Source: Muricea muricata
Lineage: Eukaryota; Cnidaria; Anthozoa; Malacalcyonacea; Plexauridae
Reading direction: 5' to 3'
Assembly (NCBI GenBank): GCA_963855995.1
Contig: OY979729.1
Span: 8,822,115 to 8,886,114 of the forward strand
DNA length: 64,000 bases
The position numbers and the translations under genes are program-made. The notes under the pieces were generated by a model. It was given only the letters and a program-made list of their open reading frames with translations, did no database searches and was not told the origin of the DNA. Position 1 is the stretch's first letter. Each line of letters begins with the position of its first letter. Below are positions 46,091 to 58,300 of the stretch, piece by piece.

Positions 46091-47134
46091 ATGGGTAATG
46101 ATACGGATGTAGCCGACCACGAAGATGTTCCTGTCGCGGCAGTCACAATCGTTCTCGTGTTCCTAATTATCATCAGCGTCGCCGGAAACTTATTAGTATG
46201 CGGCGCATTCGTCATTCAACCGCGTCTGCGCAAAGTGGTCTATTTCCCAGTCCTCAGCCTCGCGGTTGCTGACGTGATGTGCGGCCTCATCGCCATGCCG
46301 TCGTACTTGGCAAAGAAACACGTTTTTGGCGGGAAAAAGGAACAGATTGTTTGCGATATCTCGCGATTTTCCTATTTCCTCACAGAATACGCGTCTGTTT
46401 TTAGCCTCACTATAATCAGCGTCGACCGAGCTTTAGCCATTATAAGGCCGCTGACGTACAAAACTACAGTGACATCCAAACGAATGAAGGTCGTTTTAGC
46501 CTTTGCATGGTGCTGGGCCACCTTCGTTTCGGCCTTGCCATTTTTTTGGAAAGCCGAAGATGACGGTGTTTGTCATTTCAGACCTACGAACGAGTGGAGT
46601 TTGGCTGTAATCACAGGAAATGTCCTGCTACCATTTCTCATCATCTTACTCTGTCAGTTTTCGATATATGTTATCGCCGTTAAGCATGCTATCATCATAA
46701 ACAAGCAGCGAGAAGTGGGACTGTTAAACAATCGACGATGTAGCACGCCAAGGACTGACGCCTGGGCCATCGAACGCAAAGCAACTATTAGCTTGTCTAT
46801 CGTTATTGGACTGTTTATCCTATGTTGGGGCCCGTCGTCGCTGTACTACTTTCTACAAAAAGTCAGCGCCGAACATTTTGAGGGTTATTTTGGCGACCAG
46901 GAAGGCACCTTCAACGCTGTCGTAAAATTGCTGACCTTTGCCAACAGTTGTTTTAATCCACTGGTCTATTCCTGGATGAACAAAGACTTCAGACACGCTT
47001 TCATGAGAGTTCTAAGCAGGGCCAAATATAAACACGCCGTGGAAAAACAGGCCAGCCAAACCCAATGCAGTCATCATGAACTCTTGGGAAGGCAAGCGAG
47101 CAAGCCAATCTTTGTTTCATCCGAGCCATCGTGA
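46091..47134 (+). CDS. Rhodopsin-class (class A) GPCR, orphan
   Basis: A 347-residue single coding exon with seven hydrophobic segments. Landmarks: N1.50 in GNLLV, D2.50 in LAVAD, C3.25 in VCDIS, DRA in place of DRY after TM3, W4.50 in AWCWA, a loop-2 cysteine (GVCHF) to pair with C3.25, P5.50 in LLPFL, CWGP with the W6.48 toggle, and NPLVY (N7.49-Y7.53) followed by MNKDFRHAF as helix 8. Counting back from R3.50, position 3.32 is Tyr and not Asp, which argues against a biogenic-amine ligand. It should act at the plasma membrane through a G protein. The ATG lies four bases after a strong acceptor, so a 5' UTR intron is likely. The C-tail is short and Ser/Gln-rich. The family is not resolved further. 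Confidence 0.93.
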   Translation: MGNDTDVADHEDVPVAAVTIVLVFLIIISVAGNLLVCGAFVIQPRLRKVVYFPVLSLAVADVMCGLIAMPSYLAKKHVFGGKKEQIVCDISRFSYFLTEYASVFSLTIISVDRALAIIRPLTYKTTVTSKRMKVVLAFAWCWATFVSALPFFWKAEDDGVCHFRPTNEWSLAVITGNVLLPFLIILLCQFSIYVIAVKHAIIINKQREVGLLNNRRCSTPRTDAWAIERKATISLSIVIGLFILCWGPSSLYYFLQKVSAEHFEGYFGDQEGTFNAVVKLLTFANSCFNPLVYSWMNKDFRHAFMRVLSRAKYKHAVEKQASQTQCSHHELLGRQASKPIFVSSEPS

Positions 47135-47616
47135 TTTGACGTCAATCTTTGGGAATTTGGAAATTTATTCACAATGCAGTTGGGCTTTTTTCACGTTAAA
47201 TATCCGAAGCGCCGAAGCTAACTTGCACGTTTGCAATATATAGTTGTTTTTCAGTTGAAACACTGAATTTCTTTTCTTGCATTGTGTTCAAATAAGATTG
47301 CAGTGGTGATAGCCGTTCAAAATCGAGAAAAAATGTCACGTACATTATAGATACTCGTTCAGAAACTTCACAGACTCGATGCAAGTTGCGGATTTTGACG
47401 GACTGATGCAAGTTTGTCATCAAGTTGCATCGGGTCTATAAAAACCAGACTTGACGCAACTTGATGTTTGCGGATTTGCTATAAGTTAATGTTGAAACAA
47501 CTTTTATCAAGCTTCTGGATAAAAGTGTTGGCAATCAACTTGCATCAAGTCTGTTGACAACTTGCAGCAGACTTGTCATCAAGCCCGAGCAGGCAATGCG
47601 AACGCATCCTGATATC

Positions 47617-48431
47617 CAGTGCATCTGTAAGTCGAGGGTCGAGAGTAATTAGAGGTTCAGATTTGACTTCCTCTACCGCTACCTTTTCCGATTTTTAAGC
47701 CAAATTGGTTAATCGCAGAGGTCCGACACATCTGATTGGCTGAAAGATAGAGTAAGGTTGCGGTAGAGGTATTCTTGGGTTTCACGTGCCGTCATAAATT
47801 TCACTGGGGGTCAACTCCAAATCGATACACTGTCATCAGACTGAAAAAAATTTTCACTGTAAGTGTTCACCCTTGTGTTTGGCAGCAAATGTGTGCAATT
47901 TCGTCAGATTAGTTTGCTCCTGTGCAGTACAATCATCAATACATTTTGGGTTGACCCCCACTCAGAATTACTGAAAAAAGTTCCAGTGAAACCCATGAAT
48001 TGGAAGCCAAATCTCAACCTCTAATGTCAAGAATCGACAATAATTGTCGTAAGGAAAAGTCGCGAGTCGACAAATGTCATTAGAAACAAGAAAATAGATA
48101 GGGTTTTACTAATCAGCGTCATTTATGGCGAACCGAATGCGTGGAAAACGAGGAATACGTTACAAAACGAAAAACTTTAAAAAACAATTCTAAAAACAAC
48201 AAAACTGATATTATAGAATTAAATCTCACACCTTTTGATATGTCGGTTTTATTTTTTTAGAGTTGTTTTTATTTCAGAGTTTTTCTCAAGTTCTCCGTTT
48301 TGTAACGTATTCCTCGTTCTTCAACGCATTCCTCGTTCTCTAATACAAAAAAATCTCGACGTTTTACTCTCGACTTTTTTACTTTTGACAATTACTCTCG
48401 ACCCTCGACTTTTAGATACATATAAACAGCC
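47617..48431. mobile_element. 815-bp foldback with 8-9-bp target duplication
   Basis: CCTGATATC flanks it on both sides (47608-47616 and 48432-48440). Inverted arms include GTCGAGGGTCGAGAGTAAT (47630) against ATTACTCTCGACCCTCGAC (48397), and CGAGGAATACGTTACAAAAC against its inverse near 48296. The 8-9-bp duplication suggests hAT-type integration. Two further elements are nested inside. Confidence 0.65.
47654..48026. mobile_element. GAGAGGTTCAGATTTG foldback nested in the 815-bp element, itself interrupted
   Basis: It starts TA|GAGGTTCAGATTTGACTTC and ends GCCAAATCTCAACCTC|TA. The interior matches 58271-58426 in reverse up to GGTAGAGGTATT and resumes at ATTGGAAGCC. Between those points lies a third element (about 47773-48000) with inverted TGGGTTTCAC ends and inverted GGGGGTCAAC. 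Confidence 0.7.
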
Positions 48432-48694
48432 CCTGATATCGGCTTGATGACTGCCAGGTAACAAGCCTGCGACTTTCAGGCTTGCACAAATGCAAATACA
48501 TTCAAAGAAAAAGCATAAATAAAATACGTGCATATTTGTAACATAGTCTATCAAAGAGAACTATTAAGAAAAAAATATAAATGGTATTTAAATATATATT
48601 TATAGAACGAAATTAGAGGTGAAGTGTTCTGTCATTCGTGTTCATTTGCATTTTTCTCGGAAAAATACTCTTTTTTCCAATACAACAAATTTTG

Positions 48695-50620
48695 TTAGTC
48701 ATTTTTTTCATCGAGTTTTTCAAGTTGCGCATTTATCTCGTCAGGTACATGTACTTCAAGTAAGTTTGCCATATTGTCTCCAGGTTCGTCTCCGATCAAT
48801 ATTTGAACGAGATTTTCGATCACTTTGATTAGGTTCTCATCGCTTTCCCATTTATGAAGTTCCCGGATGATGACGTAAGCGTTGTTCTCTTTGACGTATT
48901 TACGGCCTGATTTGGTGGAACAAAGCTGTAAGATTGGAATAGTTACAATTAGCCTAGGAGAATGAATATATAAATGTTATATCGATATACACAGAGTGTC
49001 AATAAAAAAATAACTGTAATTCAAATTAGACAATCTCAACAAGAAAAAAAATGTTGCCAGTCAGATTATTTTGTGGCTGCTACTTTCTGCAGGTCAATTT
49101 TTCTCATGACACAAATTTTTTGTGATTGCTGATGTTAACCATAATGTGAAAGTAGCAATTTCCAGCTAGAATAGTCACATGAGAAACTAAAATAGTCACA
49201 CCCCTCTGACCTGACCTGGAGTTGTCTCTGGGGTGCCAATTCTAGGAAAGCGAGGAAGATAAGAGGAAACCCCTTAAATTAATGAACCAACTGAGTTTTC
49301 TTAAATTAAGCAACATTGTTATTGCTTTGTGGAGGTATTGTCATGTTCATCTTGTTGGACACCTTACCATCATAAGACATTCAAGCAACATTTTTCTTAT
49401 GTCAGGATCTGTCTCACGCTCTTTGTCATCTCCCAGATACTGAAGATCCATTGGTAGCTCATCATTTTCACTTTCTGAGAATTCTTCTGGTCCAGCCAAT
49501 GGTAATAAGAGTATGGGCAAGATGTCGACACTGTCGCCAAGCAACCAATCATGATAGGCTAGGGAATAATGCTTGCTGTGTTACAGAATTTATAACACAC
49601 TGGGAAGGCTGATGCACATGCCCAACCATGGTGGGAATTGACCCCACAACCTTTAGAATTCTGGCCCAATGCTCCACCAACTGAGCTACAGGACAAGCTA
49701 TTACCCTGATATATAATCCATGTTTCCCCAGGGATTCAGATTGGTGAGGGTTTCCAATGACAAGTGTATCGGGTAAAAACGGCTTCACAGTAGTTGGCAT
49801 GTGCGGATGAGGTGACCCGGCCCTTGTGACAAAACTAAATAACAAATTACTGTATGTGGGTGCAAATTAAACCTTTTGTTGTGTGTAGGATATCACTAAT
49901 CCGAGGCTCAAACTTAGTAGGGATGACCCCCTCCCCCCCTAAAAATAGTTTTATATGGTTATACATACCATATTCAAAACAGCAGTTGCGAATAATACCA
50001 ACAACCCCTTTCCTACACATCAGAGATTTTTGAAAACCAACATATGGTAGCAACTTTTGCATCAAGCCTACAGCCTTATCAAGTGCTAACATTCGAACAG
50101 CCTTAAGCCTGCTCAAGTTCGATAAAAATATTGCCACATGATGTAGCTGCACGTGTTCATTATACTTCTCGTTGCAAAGCACCTCGAAAATATTCTTAAG
50201 GGAGTACTGTTGTGATTTTTCAATAATTCTCAAACACAATTCACAACCTTGTTCAGATCTGGTTAAATTCGACAAGAGCATTGCTGCATTATCGGCGAAT
50301 GTGCAGTTTTTATCAACAATACGCGGTAATATTGACTCAAAAGTATCGTTATTCTCTAGTTTTCTTGCCACGATTTGCGAGGTTGATGCATTCAAAAGAA
50401 ATACACAGGCATTTCTTTGCACCCCGGGCGAGATATCGATGGTCAATTGGGCGACTTTTCCGACAAGATCCAAATTGTTTTCTATAAATTTCATGCCATC
50501 GACGCTTCCAGTAACCCCAAGCAAGTATTCTAAAGCGGCAAACTTTACGTCTTCCCGAGAATCTAACGACAAGATACCGTAAAGATCTTTCAGTTCATTT
50601 TCACTCAAATTAGCAGCCAT
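48695..50620 (-). CDS. HGH1: HGH1 homologue (eEF2-folding cofactor), 3 exons
   Basis: Minus-strand exons 50620-49969, 49558-49368 and 48925-48695 (TAA). All junctions are GT-AG in phases 1 and 0, giving 1074 nt (357 residues; human HGH1 is 390). The ATG at 50620 gives MAANLSENELKDLYG. The protein is an armadillo-like helical repeat made of the DUF383 and DUF384 regions. Diagnostic segments are GVVGIIRNCCFEY, DILPILLLPLAGPEEF, LPMDLQYLGDDKERETDPDI and ENNAYVIIRELHKWES, then LIGDEP. HGH1 works in the cytosol with the TRiC chaperonin to fold elongation factor eEF2. Intron 1 contains a tRNA-derived SINE-like sequence. It is divergent from the glycoside hydrolase gene. Confidence 0.95.
49615..49697 (-). 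repeat. tRNA-derived SINE-like sequence in HGH1 intron 1
   Basis: On the minus strand TAGCTCAGTTGGTGGAGCA is a textbook A box, and GTGGGGTCAATTCCCACC contains a B box in a paired T arm. The anticodon arm is poorly paired. The accidental translation QLVEHWARILKVVGSIP is a common false ORF from such tRNA-like sequences. Confidence 0.65.
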
Positions 50621-52335
50621 CTTGCGTTCCAACGAGGTAAGAACGGGCTCCTGTCAGTCAATTGTTTCCAGTGTAAAAAAATGGCGGCAACTTCGAAAAA
50701 TACAAAAATTTAAAAAAATGTCTTCATTCTCTTCCGTTTGTAATTCTCCATGTTAATAAAATCTCGCACTTTTGGACTGGAATACTTTTCAAAGGCTAGC
50801 TAAAGTATAAATGTTTGCAACATTTTATAAATTCAGCGTAATGGATTGGATTATTGGAATGGAATATGAGGAAATAGCAATTAATGGCACAATGTTCTTG
50901 ATTTTGGTATTGTCTTAAATTACTGTTTTTTCGTGCTCCCTAGGTTGCCACTTAAAGAGTACTGGTAAACTTTAATTATTTTTTAGAAAATTTTATCCAG
51001 ACTAGGGGAGGTGGAATGTAATTGATTTTTTTGGGGGAGGGTGCAAGATTTTAAACAGTAAATTTTAACCCATCTCTTGAAGTGCAAACAATCACTGCAC
51101 TAATAGATCTCTTACTGGTGGGGGTATAGCCCCCATAGTCCCCTCCCTGTTCTGTCACCCCTATCAAGACAAATAGTCTATTGATAAAAAAATGTATGTA
51201 GACTGCAGTGATGACTGATGATACCAAACAGTGGCGGATTCAGGGTAAGTCAAAATAAATTATAGCAGCTCAATTTTAAATTCAAATTAACTTTATAACA
51301 ATGTCATAGGTTATGAATTTCAAAAGAATAAAATCTAACCAATGAAGTTGCTTTGAAGGTATTTTAAAATGTAAATATATCCTAGAATGAGCTGCGGTAA
51401 TTTATTTTGACTTACGCTAGATCCGCCACTGATACCAAAGCACATATGAGAAGCTGATGCTTTTCTGAAAGTTACGTTGCATTTTCTATTAAAAATATTA
51501 TATTGTTTTGTGGCAATATTGCATCATTCAGTAGCAAATCTACATTGCTCCAATCCAACTTGACCAGAAATGCTGGTACATCACTGCTGACCACTGGATG
51601 TGATATCCCCCTCCCCCCCCCAGCAGTGTCTGTAACACACCAACCTCTTTTGTTTGTCTAATCATGGTTTTGGTTGACCTGATGAAAAAATCATGATTGG
51701 TGTATTGGCAAGTTGGTAATCCTTCCCCAGGGAATGCTGGAAAGGATTGTAAAAGAAATTAAGTAACCTGTGCAACCATTTAACCCTTGGACAGGGCAAA
51801 GCAAAAAAATTAACAATAAAATGAACATGCCAACTGAATGATGGACAAAATGAAAAACTACTGTAAAATGGAGCCACTAGGAGGCAAGCACAGAAGCAAT
51901 TAAGCAAACTATTGGCATACATAATTATAACTAGCCAGGTCCACACAAAACTCTGCCCTTTAAAGTCTATTGCTTATCCACACTTTTTCATTTCCAGAAT
52001 TTCTAGTCTATGCTCACATTCTGAGAATTTGCCTTGCAAAACCAGCAGCTACTGGCAAGATTTGTCATGAATGTAATCGCTGACCTATCAACGTACTAGC
52101 TAGATCTGGACATCTTAAGAAAGTACACAATTCCAATTTCTTTCCCTTATATTTCTTTCCCTTTTGCTAACCTGACCTTTACTGACCGACAAAGATCTCT
52201 CACAGAACGAAAATTAGCATTTACGGCCCCAATCGTCTTTCGACTTCCGGCGTTTGCTGGTTAGAGGCTTGTCACTTGGTCAGATTATGAAAGAGTCAGT
52301 CAAGCAGTCAGCCCTAGTGTACTATTCCTGCAGAT
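50621..52335. promoter_or_regulatory. Divergent promoter interval, HGH1 and glycoside hydrolase
   Basis: About 1.7 kb separates the two opposed start codons. AATGGCGGCAAC lies at 50681, close to the HGH1 start. No TATA box stands out. A hAT MITE occupies 51229-51431. CTATTCCTGCAG directly before the hydrolase ATG could be an acceptor from a 5' UTR intron. Confidence 0.4.
51229..51431. mobile_element. hAT-type MITE, TIR CAGTGGCGGAT, perfect 8-bp duplication
   Basis: 203 bp. Ends CAGTGGCGGATTCAG and CTAGATCCGCCACTG; inner GTAAGTCAAAATAAATTA pairs with TAATTTATTTTGACTTAC. ATACCAAA occurs at 51221-51228 and again at 51432-51439. Confidence 0.88.
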
Positions 52336-55300
52336 ATGAGCACACGTCCAGGGAAGAACCCATTGCAGCGTTCAAACACCAAGACCTCTGTCTGGTCTCA
52401 ATCGAATGCCGAAGTTTCGAGGCTTAAAGAAGATCAGGAGCGAACGAAAAACTGGAAGAGATGGGGCCCTTACTTATCCGAACGCCAGTGGGGAACTGTG
52501 AGAGAAGATTATTCCTCCGATGGTGGCTGGTATGTTACAAGATAAATGACAATTTTCATATCTTTTGTAGCTTTTCTACTTTATTCAGCTGTTTTAAATC
52601 TTTAGCCAAATTTGCTTGTTATACTTATATCGTCGGTCTGCAATTTTCGTAGCATCTTAATATGTCAACAAGTATTAATATTAATAATTTGCTACTCGGA
52701 GTTATAAATAGTATTATACATAAAGAATGAAAAGTTTTGAAATTTCCATGTATGTATATGTGCTGTGGTAAGGTTTTGCTTGGCTTTCAATACTAGAGGT
52801 TGTGCATTTACTTTATGATAGAGCTAAACTTGTACACGCTGTTGTCCAGTATTAATAATTTACCAATTATTTGTAAATTTACAGCCGCAAATACTTTTCC
52901 TCTGTCTGCCAGTTCAGCAGCAGCGTTTTGTTTGAAACTGCCCAAAAATATACGATAAAAATTGTGTGGAATATTGATTTGTCACAGTTTATTTACGTAG
53001 TACGCACTTTTGTCAGTAACAAATTCTAAGCACAATAATTTCACGTTCCTTTACAATGTACATAAAAGCAGTTTTTTACTGTGTTTTATATTGGCATGCT
53101 TTAGAAACGAAACATTGCAACCTTATTTGCAAACAATGCAACTAAAATTCTGATATTGAATATAAACACATGTCTTGGATAAACACTTCCGCAAGCGAAA
53201 GATATGAAAGCGACCAAAAATTGACATTTCTTCAGGGTTTTTTTTTGGATTTAGAATAATATGTGTGCAGTTTTATGCAATGTATCGATAAATCTAGCAC
53301 AGATTAAGATTGTTTGGCTGAAGACAGGAAAACATATCAAGATTTGGCTGCATTTTTGTTGACTGCTCCAGTTATATAACTTCGTATGTTTCATTGTTTA
53401 CATAATTGCTTCTGTGCAAAAGTTTGAATAAATTACAAGAACGCAACTGCAATCTTGCGTGATCCTCAATGTAATGAGTCAATTTTGTTATATCAATTAT
53501 TATTAGCGGTCACGCGAGATTGTGTTTGCATTCCAGAATTTGTGCACATAATACGTACTATTTACAACATTAGCGGCCGTGTTGTATCAGCATATACAAA
53601 CTGGAGCATATACAAACTTGAGCCGAAGGCGAGAGTTGTATATCTGATACAACACGGTCGTGAATTTTGTAAATAGCTTGTGAAACTCTCCAATTTTATA
53701 GATCAGTTTGCAAAGTAATTTTGAAAATACGTCTTATATAAGACGAGAAAATCAAAGTTAAAAGCTATGAAAATCAACAGAATTCTGTATCAGAGTATAT
53801 ACAGACTCCTTCACGCTCATGATTTCTTATGTGTTTTCTTTATGAATTATGAATGAGTTCCACAAAATTATATACAAAATCTGCAATTTAAAAATTTTTT
53901 TATTTTGCTGCTAAATCTTACAATTTCTTAAAACTTTAATAAAATCTTTAAGAGTTGATATAATACATACTAACTCAGACCACTGTGATAACCATTATGA
54001 TCCAATTTTTTTTATTGAAACAACTTCTGTTCCAGTAGTTTTCAGGAAAATGAGTGAATAACAAATGCTGTCGTAGGCTTACAGGCTCTTAGAATTTTTA
54101 CACAAGTGAATATAAGAAATCTGACATTGTGATTACAAAAATTTGGTAAACATTTCTTATATTCACTTACAGGTGAATATAACTGTAGAAACAAGTTTAT
54201 AAAGTTGCAACTAGCCACTACCTGCCAGTGAAAATAATAAGATTTTATAAAAAATCAGTTGTTCTGTAAATTCACTTGTGTAAAAATACGGTACCGGTAC
54301 CTTAGGCTTGGTGATTTTCGCAGAATATTCACCTCGATTTTGTCACATGGTGAATATTTCCTGATAAACACCTCACCTCTGGTGATTAATTGTTAAATAT
54401 GGCCTTGTTTAGAATTTTATACAATTTCTTCTTTATCAATTTGTGTGCCTTTGACAAGTTTATGCAGAGTACATGTAATCTTTACCATTTGGTTGATTTC
54501 AACTGCGTTTGCCACTTACCCTGCCACTCCTGATTGGGACAGCTCTGGATTTTCAGCAAGTAACGACATTTTTTGTCTTTACAATTATTACTTTACTGGA
54601 AGAAAAATTGAAGCATACCTAACATAGTAACATTCCTGTATGTTATTGTATTCTTTCTTCCCACTGTAGTCATGCTAGTTAATTAATTAATTGGTTAAAT
54701 TATTTATTAGGGACATTCACTATTTCAAAAGGAATTAGTTGGAGTAGAAAATAAATATATTGATAACCCCCCCCCCCTCCACATTGAAACAATCATAATG
54801 CCAGTCCTTGGCAAATGCAGTGTAGCCTGCTCAAAAAAGGCTGCAAGTGTTAGTGGCGAAAGTTCAAATTTGAATGTTTTACCTTTACAATGAGCCATTC
54901 TGTGTTATTTTACATGAGCAAATTTTATTTAGCAATGCATGTATAGATATTCTATGACGTTTTGTGCATTTTTGGGCTCATTAGGGAGTTAAAACATTCA
55001 AATTTGAATGTGCGGCACTGGCATTTGACTTCAAATAGTAGCCTTTTGGGGGATGTGACTACAAGGATAGTTATAAAGCGGCGAGAGTTACCTGGAAGAG
55101 TTATGATTTCGGAGAGTTATGTCCAAACCACACCCATTGAGGAGGATTATGTACAGGTAAGCTTTAAAAAAGGTTTCGTAAACGCGGCTCATACAGTCAT
55201 AGTTACAAAAGAATGATAACTCTCCAACATCTTCATAAATATTGCCAAAAGAGAGTTGCGTCAAATATAACCCTCTCTCATATCTCTCTCTCTTATCTCT

Positions 55301-58300
55301 CTCTCTAGGGGGAGTTAAGAAGTTGGGTGGGCTCATTGGGAAGTGGTCGTGGTTTGGACACAACTCTTCGAAGTTATAACTTTCCGAGATAACTCTCCGC
55401 CTCATGACTCTTCTTTTAGCCGGTCTCCTTTTTTGACGCACAATGAACTAACGAAAAAACCACTGTTTTCAGCTGGGATTACTTCACTCACGACCAGTCA
55501 AGATCTCGAGCATATCGCTGGGGAGAGGATGGTCTGTTGGGCATTACTGATCGGGAATGTCGACTTTGCTTCTGTCTTGCCCTGTGGAACGGAAAAGATT
55601 CTATTTTAAAAGAACGCTTGTTTGGCCTTACTGGACCAGAAGGTGATGATCAGAAAAAGCATGAATGTTGTAAAATCTCGTCTTTGGTATCCCATTATTT
55701 AGATAACATTATCACACGTTTGTCACGAGGTTGTTCCAACAAGTCTGATACAAGTCTCTGATCCGAGCTTGCGGGTCGAAAGCTTTGCGATGATGAATTA
55801 TACTCAGATGTCATTAATGATATTAATGTTGAATATTAACGAAACAATGTTGTAAAAATATTGTTATATCATGACTTGCTGGAACAACCTTGTAACCGGT
55901 ATGATAGTATCATCAAGAATATTAGTTAGAGTTACTGCATAAATCCCGACTAATAACTAACTTAAATCATTTTTTAAGAGGTTTTGTGGCAGAGTCTTTC
56001 CACTTTAAACAATTTAAGTCGAGATTCTTCGTGATTTTTCCACAAGTTTGATTAAGGGCCGGTTGTATCAAAGACGTTTAGCTTAAACGGTGGATAAGTG
56101 AAATTTTAGAATAACTTTTACACCTAGTACGGAACAAATATTTAGTTTTATATATAATTGTTCTTCTCAGGCCAAACAACTTCAGCTGGTTTGTTTATAC
56201 AACATGCAAACTTGTTTTATTTTTTTATCTGCCGTTTAAGCTAAACGACTTTGATACAACCGGCCCCTGATGGTTTATTGAAGTATTTAGTCCGAGACAA
56301 AGCCAGCGGTCCATCAAACCGACTCGAAGGTATATCAAGAAGTTGTTAACAACTTGTTTCAAACTTGTTTACAACTTGTAACAAGCAGTGCGAACACAAG
56401 TGGTTGGCGGCTTGTTGACAGACTTGCTACAAGTCGTGAGATTATTACGAGTGTAAGCTTATATTGTGATATGTCCATAGGTAACCATGGCGAGGATGTT
56501 AAAGAATGTTACTATTACCTGGACTCTCTGCCGACACATAGCTACATGAAAGCTCAGTATAAATATCCTCAGAATGAATATCCTTACCAGTGGTTGGTCG
56601 AAGAAAATAGAAAGCGAACTGTGGATGATCTGGAGTTTGAACTTTGTGATACAGGTGGGGGTAAACTGAAATAACACATAAAAAGGGCGAGCTGCCGCTA
56701 AGGTGCAGTGGGTGGGTAGGGCTCCTGGTGTAGTGGGGAGAGGAGGATTTTTAACCAGGTTTACCTTGCGCAAATATACATAGCATAAATGTACACAAGA
56801 CGGGAGCGGTGGCAGAGGGGAAGGGAGAACTGAGCTAGGGGTATTACCCACCCCGTTTTTCACCGCAGATGAAATTTCGTGTTTCTGAGCAAGTAGCTTC
56901 TAGGCATACCTAAAGAACAACTAAAAAATTTATGCTCAACGCGCGGGAGTATACCTCGGACTCGCTAGATAGCTTGTGCCTTCCGGGATTAAAACGTGCC
57001 CCCTGTCAGCGTTTTGCGAATTGAATTGAATTGAATTTAGTTGGATGAACTAGAAATTGCAACCACATAAAGGTTGAAATTTATCATTTACAATTTTCAT
57101 CACGAGTCATCATTATCTATCTTTAGGTGTGTTCGACGAGGGTAAATATTGGGATGTCACAGCTGAATACGCTAAGAATGCTCCAAATGACATTCTGATC
57201 AAGATTACCGTCAGCAACCGTGGCTCCGAATCAGCCACCATCACAGTTTTGCCAACGCTTTGGTTCAGGTAAGGAAATTGTCATCTTAAAACATCCAACA
57301 ATACACCCCATTTTAGTATTTTGAACCTTGCAAAAACAATTATATATAAAACTAAAAATGTATTCCACCAAATTCATAATTTCGGTTCCGTACAAGATGT
57401 AAAAGTGTTTTTGAAAATTTAACTTATCTATCGTTTAGGCTAAACGCCTTTGATACAACCGGCCCTAGTGTCTTGCGGACGAGCTTTATAGATGGCTTTA
57501 AAGGAAAATGGCAACAAGATTTTTTTATTGTTTCATTTGAAATAGACTCTAAAATATTATATAGAAGTCTGTTACAAAATTTTTATATCTGTTTTACTTC
57601 GGGAGATACTGTCACCTAAATAATCGAACTGTACGCCATCTTGGATTAATTTTTAACCTCATTTAACAATGTTTTAGTGACGTCACAACAGGGATAAGCG
57701 ATTCAAACCTTCTCCTATATACCTACCACCAATAAAATATTTGTGAAATCTTGTCAGTCCGTGCTAACAACCGAAACACTTACCATGTGTGGTTATTGGA
57801 GAAGATTAATCATTGTGTCCTAAGAAAAAAAATTGCGTGACCCAAGTTGTGACGTATCATGCATATCTAAAAATATCCAAGATGGCGGACAACTAAAGAT
57901 TTCAAGTCAAAATATCTCACTAAATAAGGCAGATTCTGTAATAGACTTCTATATATTGTTTTGGAGTCTCTTTCAAATAAGAGGACAAAAATTTTTGTTG
58001 CCATTTCCTTTTAACATCGTTGTTTTTACATACATGTATGCTCACAGCCTTTCGATTGAAAGCCGCGAAGGTCAAACGCCATTTATTAGTCGAACGTCAA
58101 GCCATGCGATTAGAAAAATTAAACCTTAACGAACCTAAATACATTTTGTCTTGAAGTGTATCGCAAATGTGGAGCATTAACGGTTGACATTTTTATTTTT
58201 ATTGGGAAGAAAACGTCCGAGGTTAGACTTTTGTTGCGTGCGCCAACTAAAACTATTTGTTGTATCATTAGAGGGGTTCAGATTTGGCTACCAATACCTC

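Larger units (their letters stand above)
47385..48490. repeat. Dispersed ACTTGCA repeat split by a nested insertion
   Basis: GTTGCATCGGGTCT through CAACTTGCATCAAGTCTGTT runs to 47616 and resumes at 48432 as CCTGATATCGGCTTGATGAC. The uninterrupted order is seen near 19440 (CATCCTGATCGTCTCGATGA). The 815-bp interruption is described separately. Confidence 0.7.

Noticed and set aside
49615..49697. Functional tRNA gene
   Set aside because: A and B boxes are good but the anticodon arm does not pair properly.
49549..49845. 98-residue minus-strand protein with QLVEHWARILKVVGSIP
   Set aside because: A known kind of false ORF from tRNA-like SINE sequence in an HGH1 intron.
54445..54627. 60-residue frame with a signal-peptide-like start
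   Set aside because: Sits inside hydrolase intron 1, with no homology or splice support.
56459..56863. 134-residue minus-strand frame
   Set aside because: Antisense shadow of hydrolase exon 3 and pyrimidine-rich intron.
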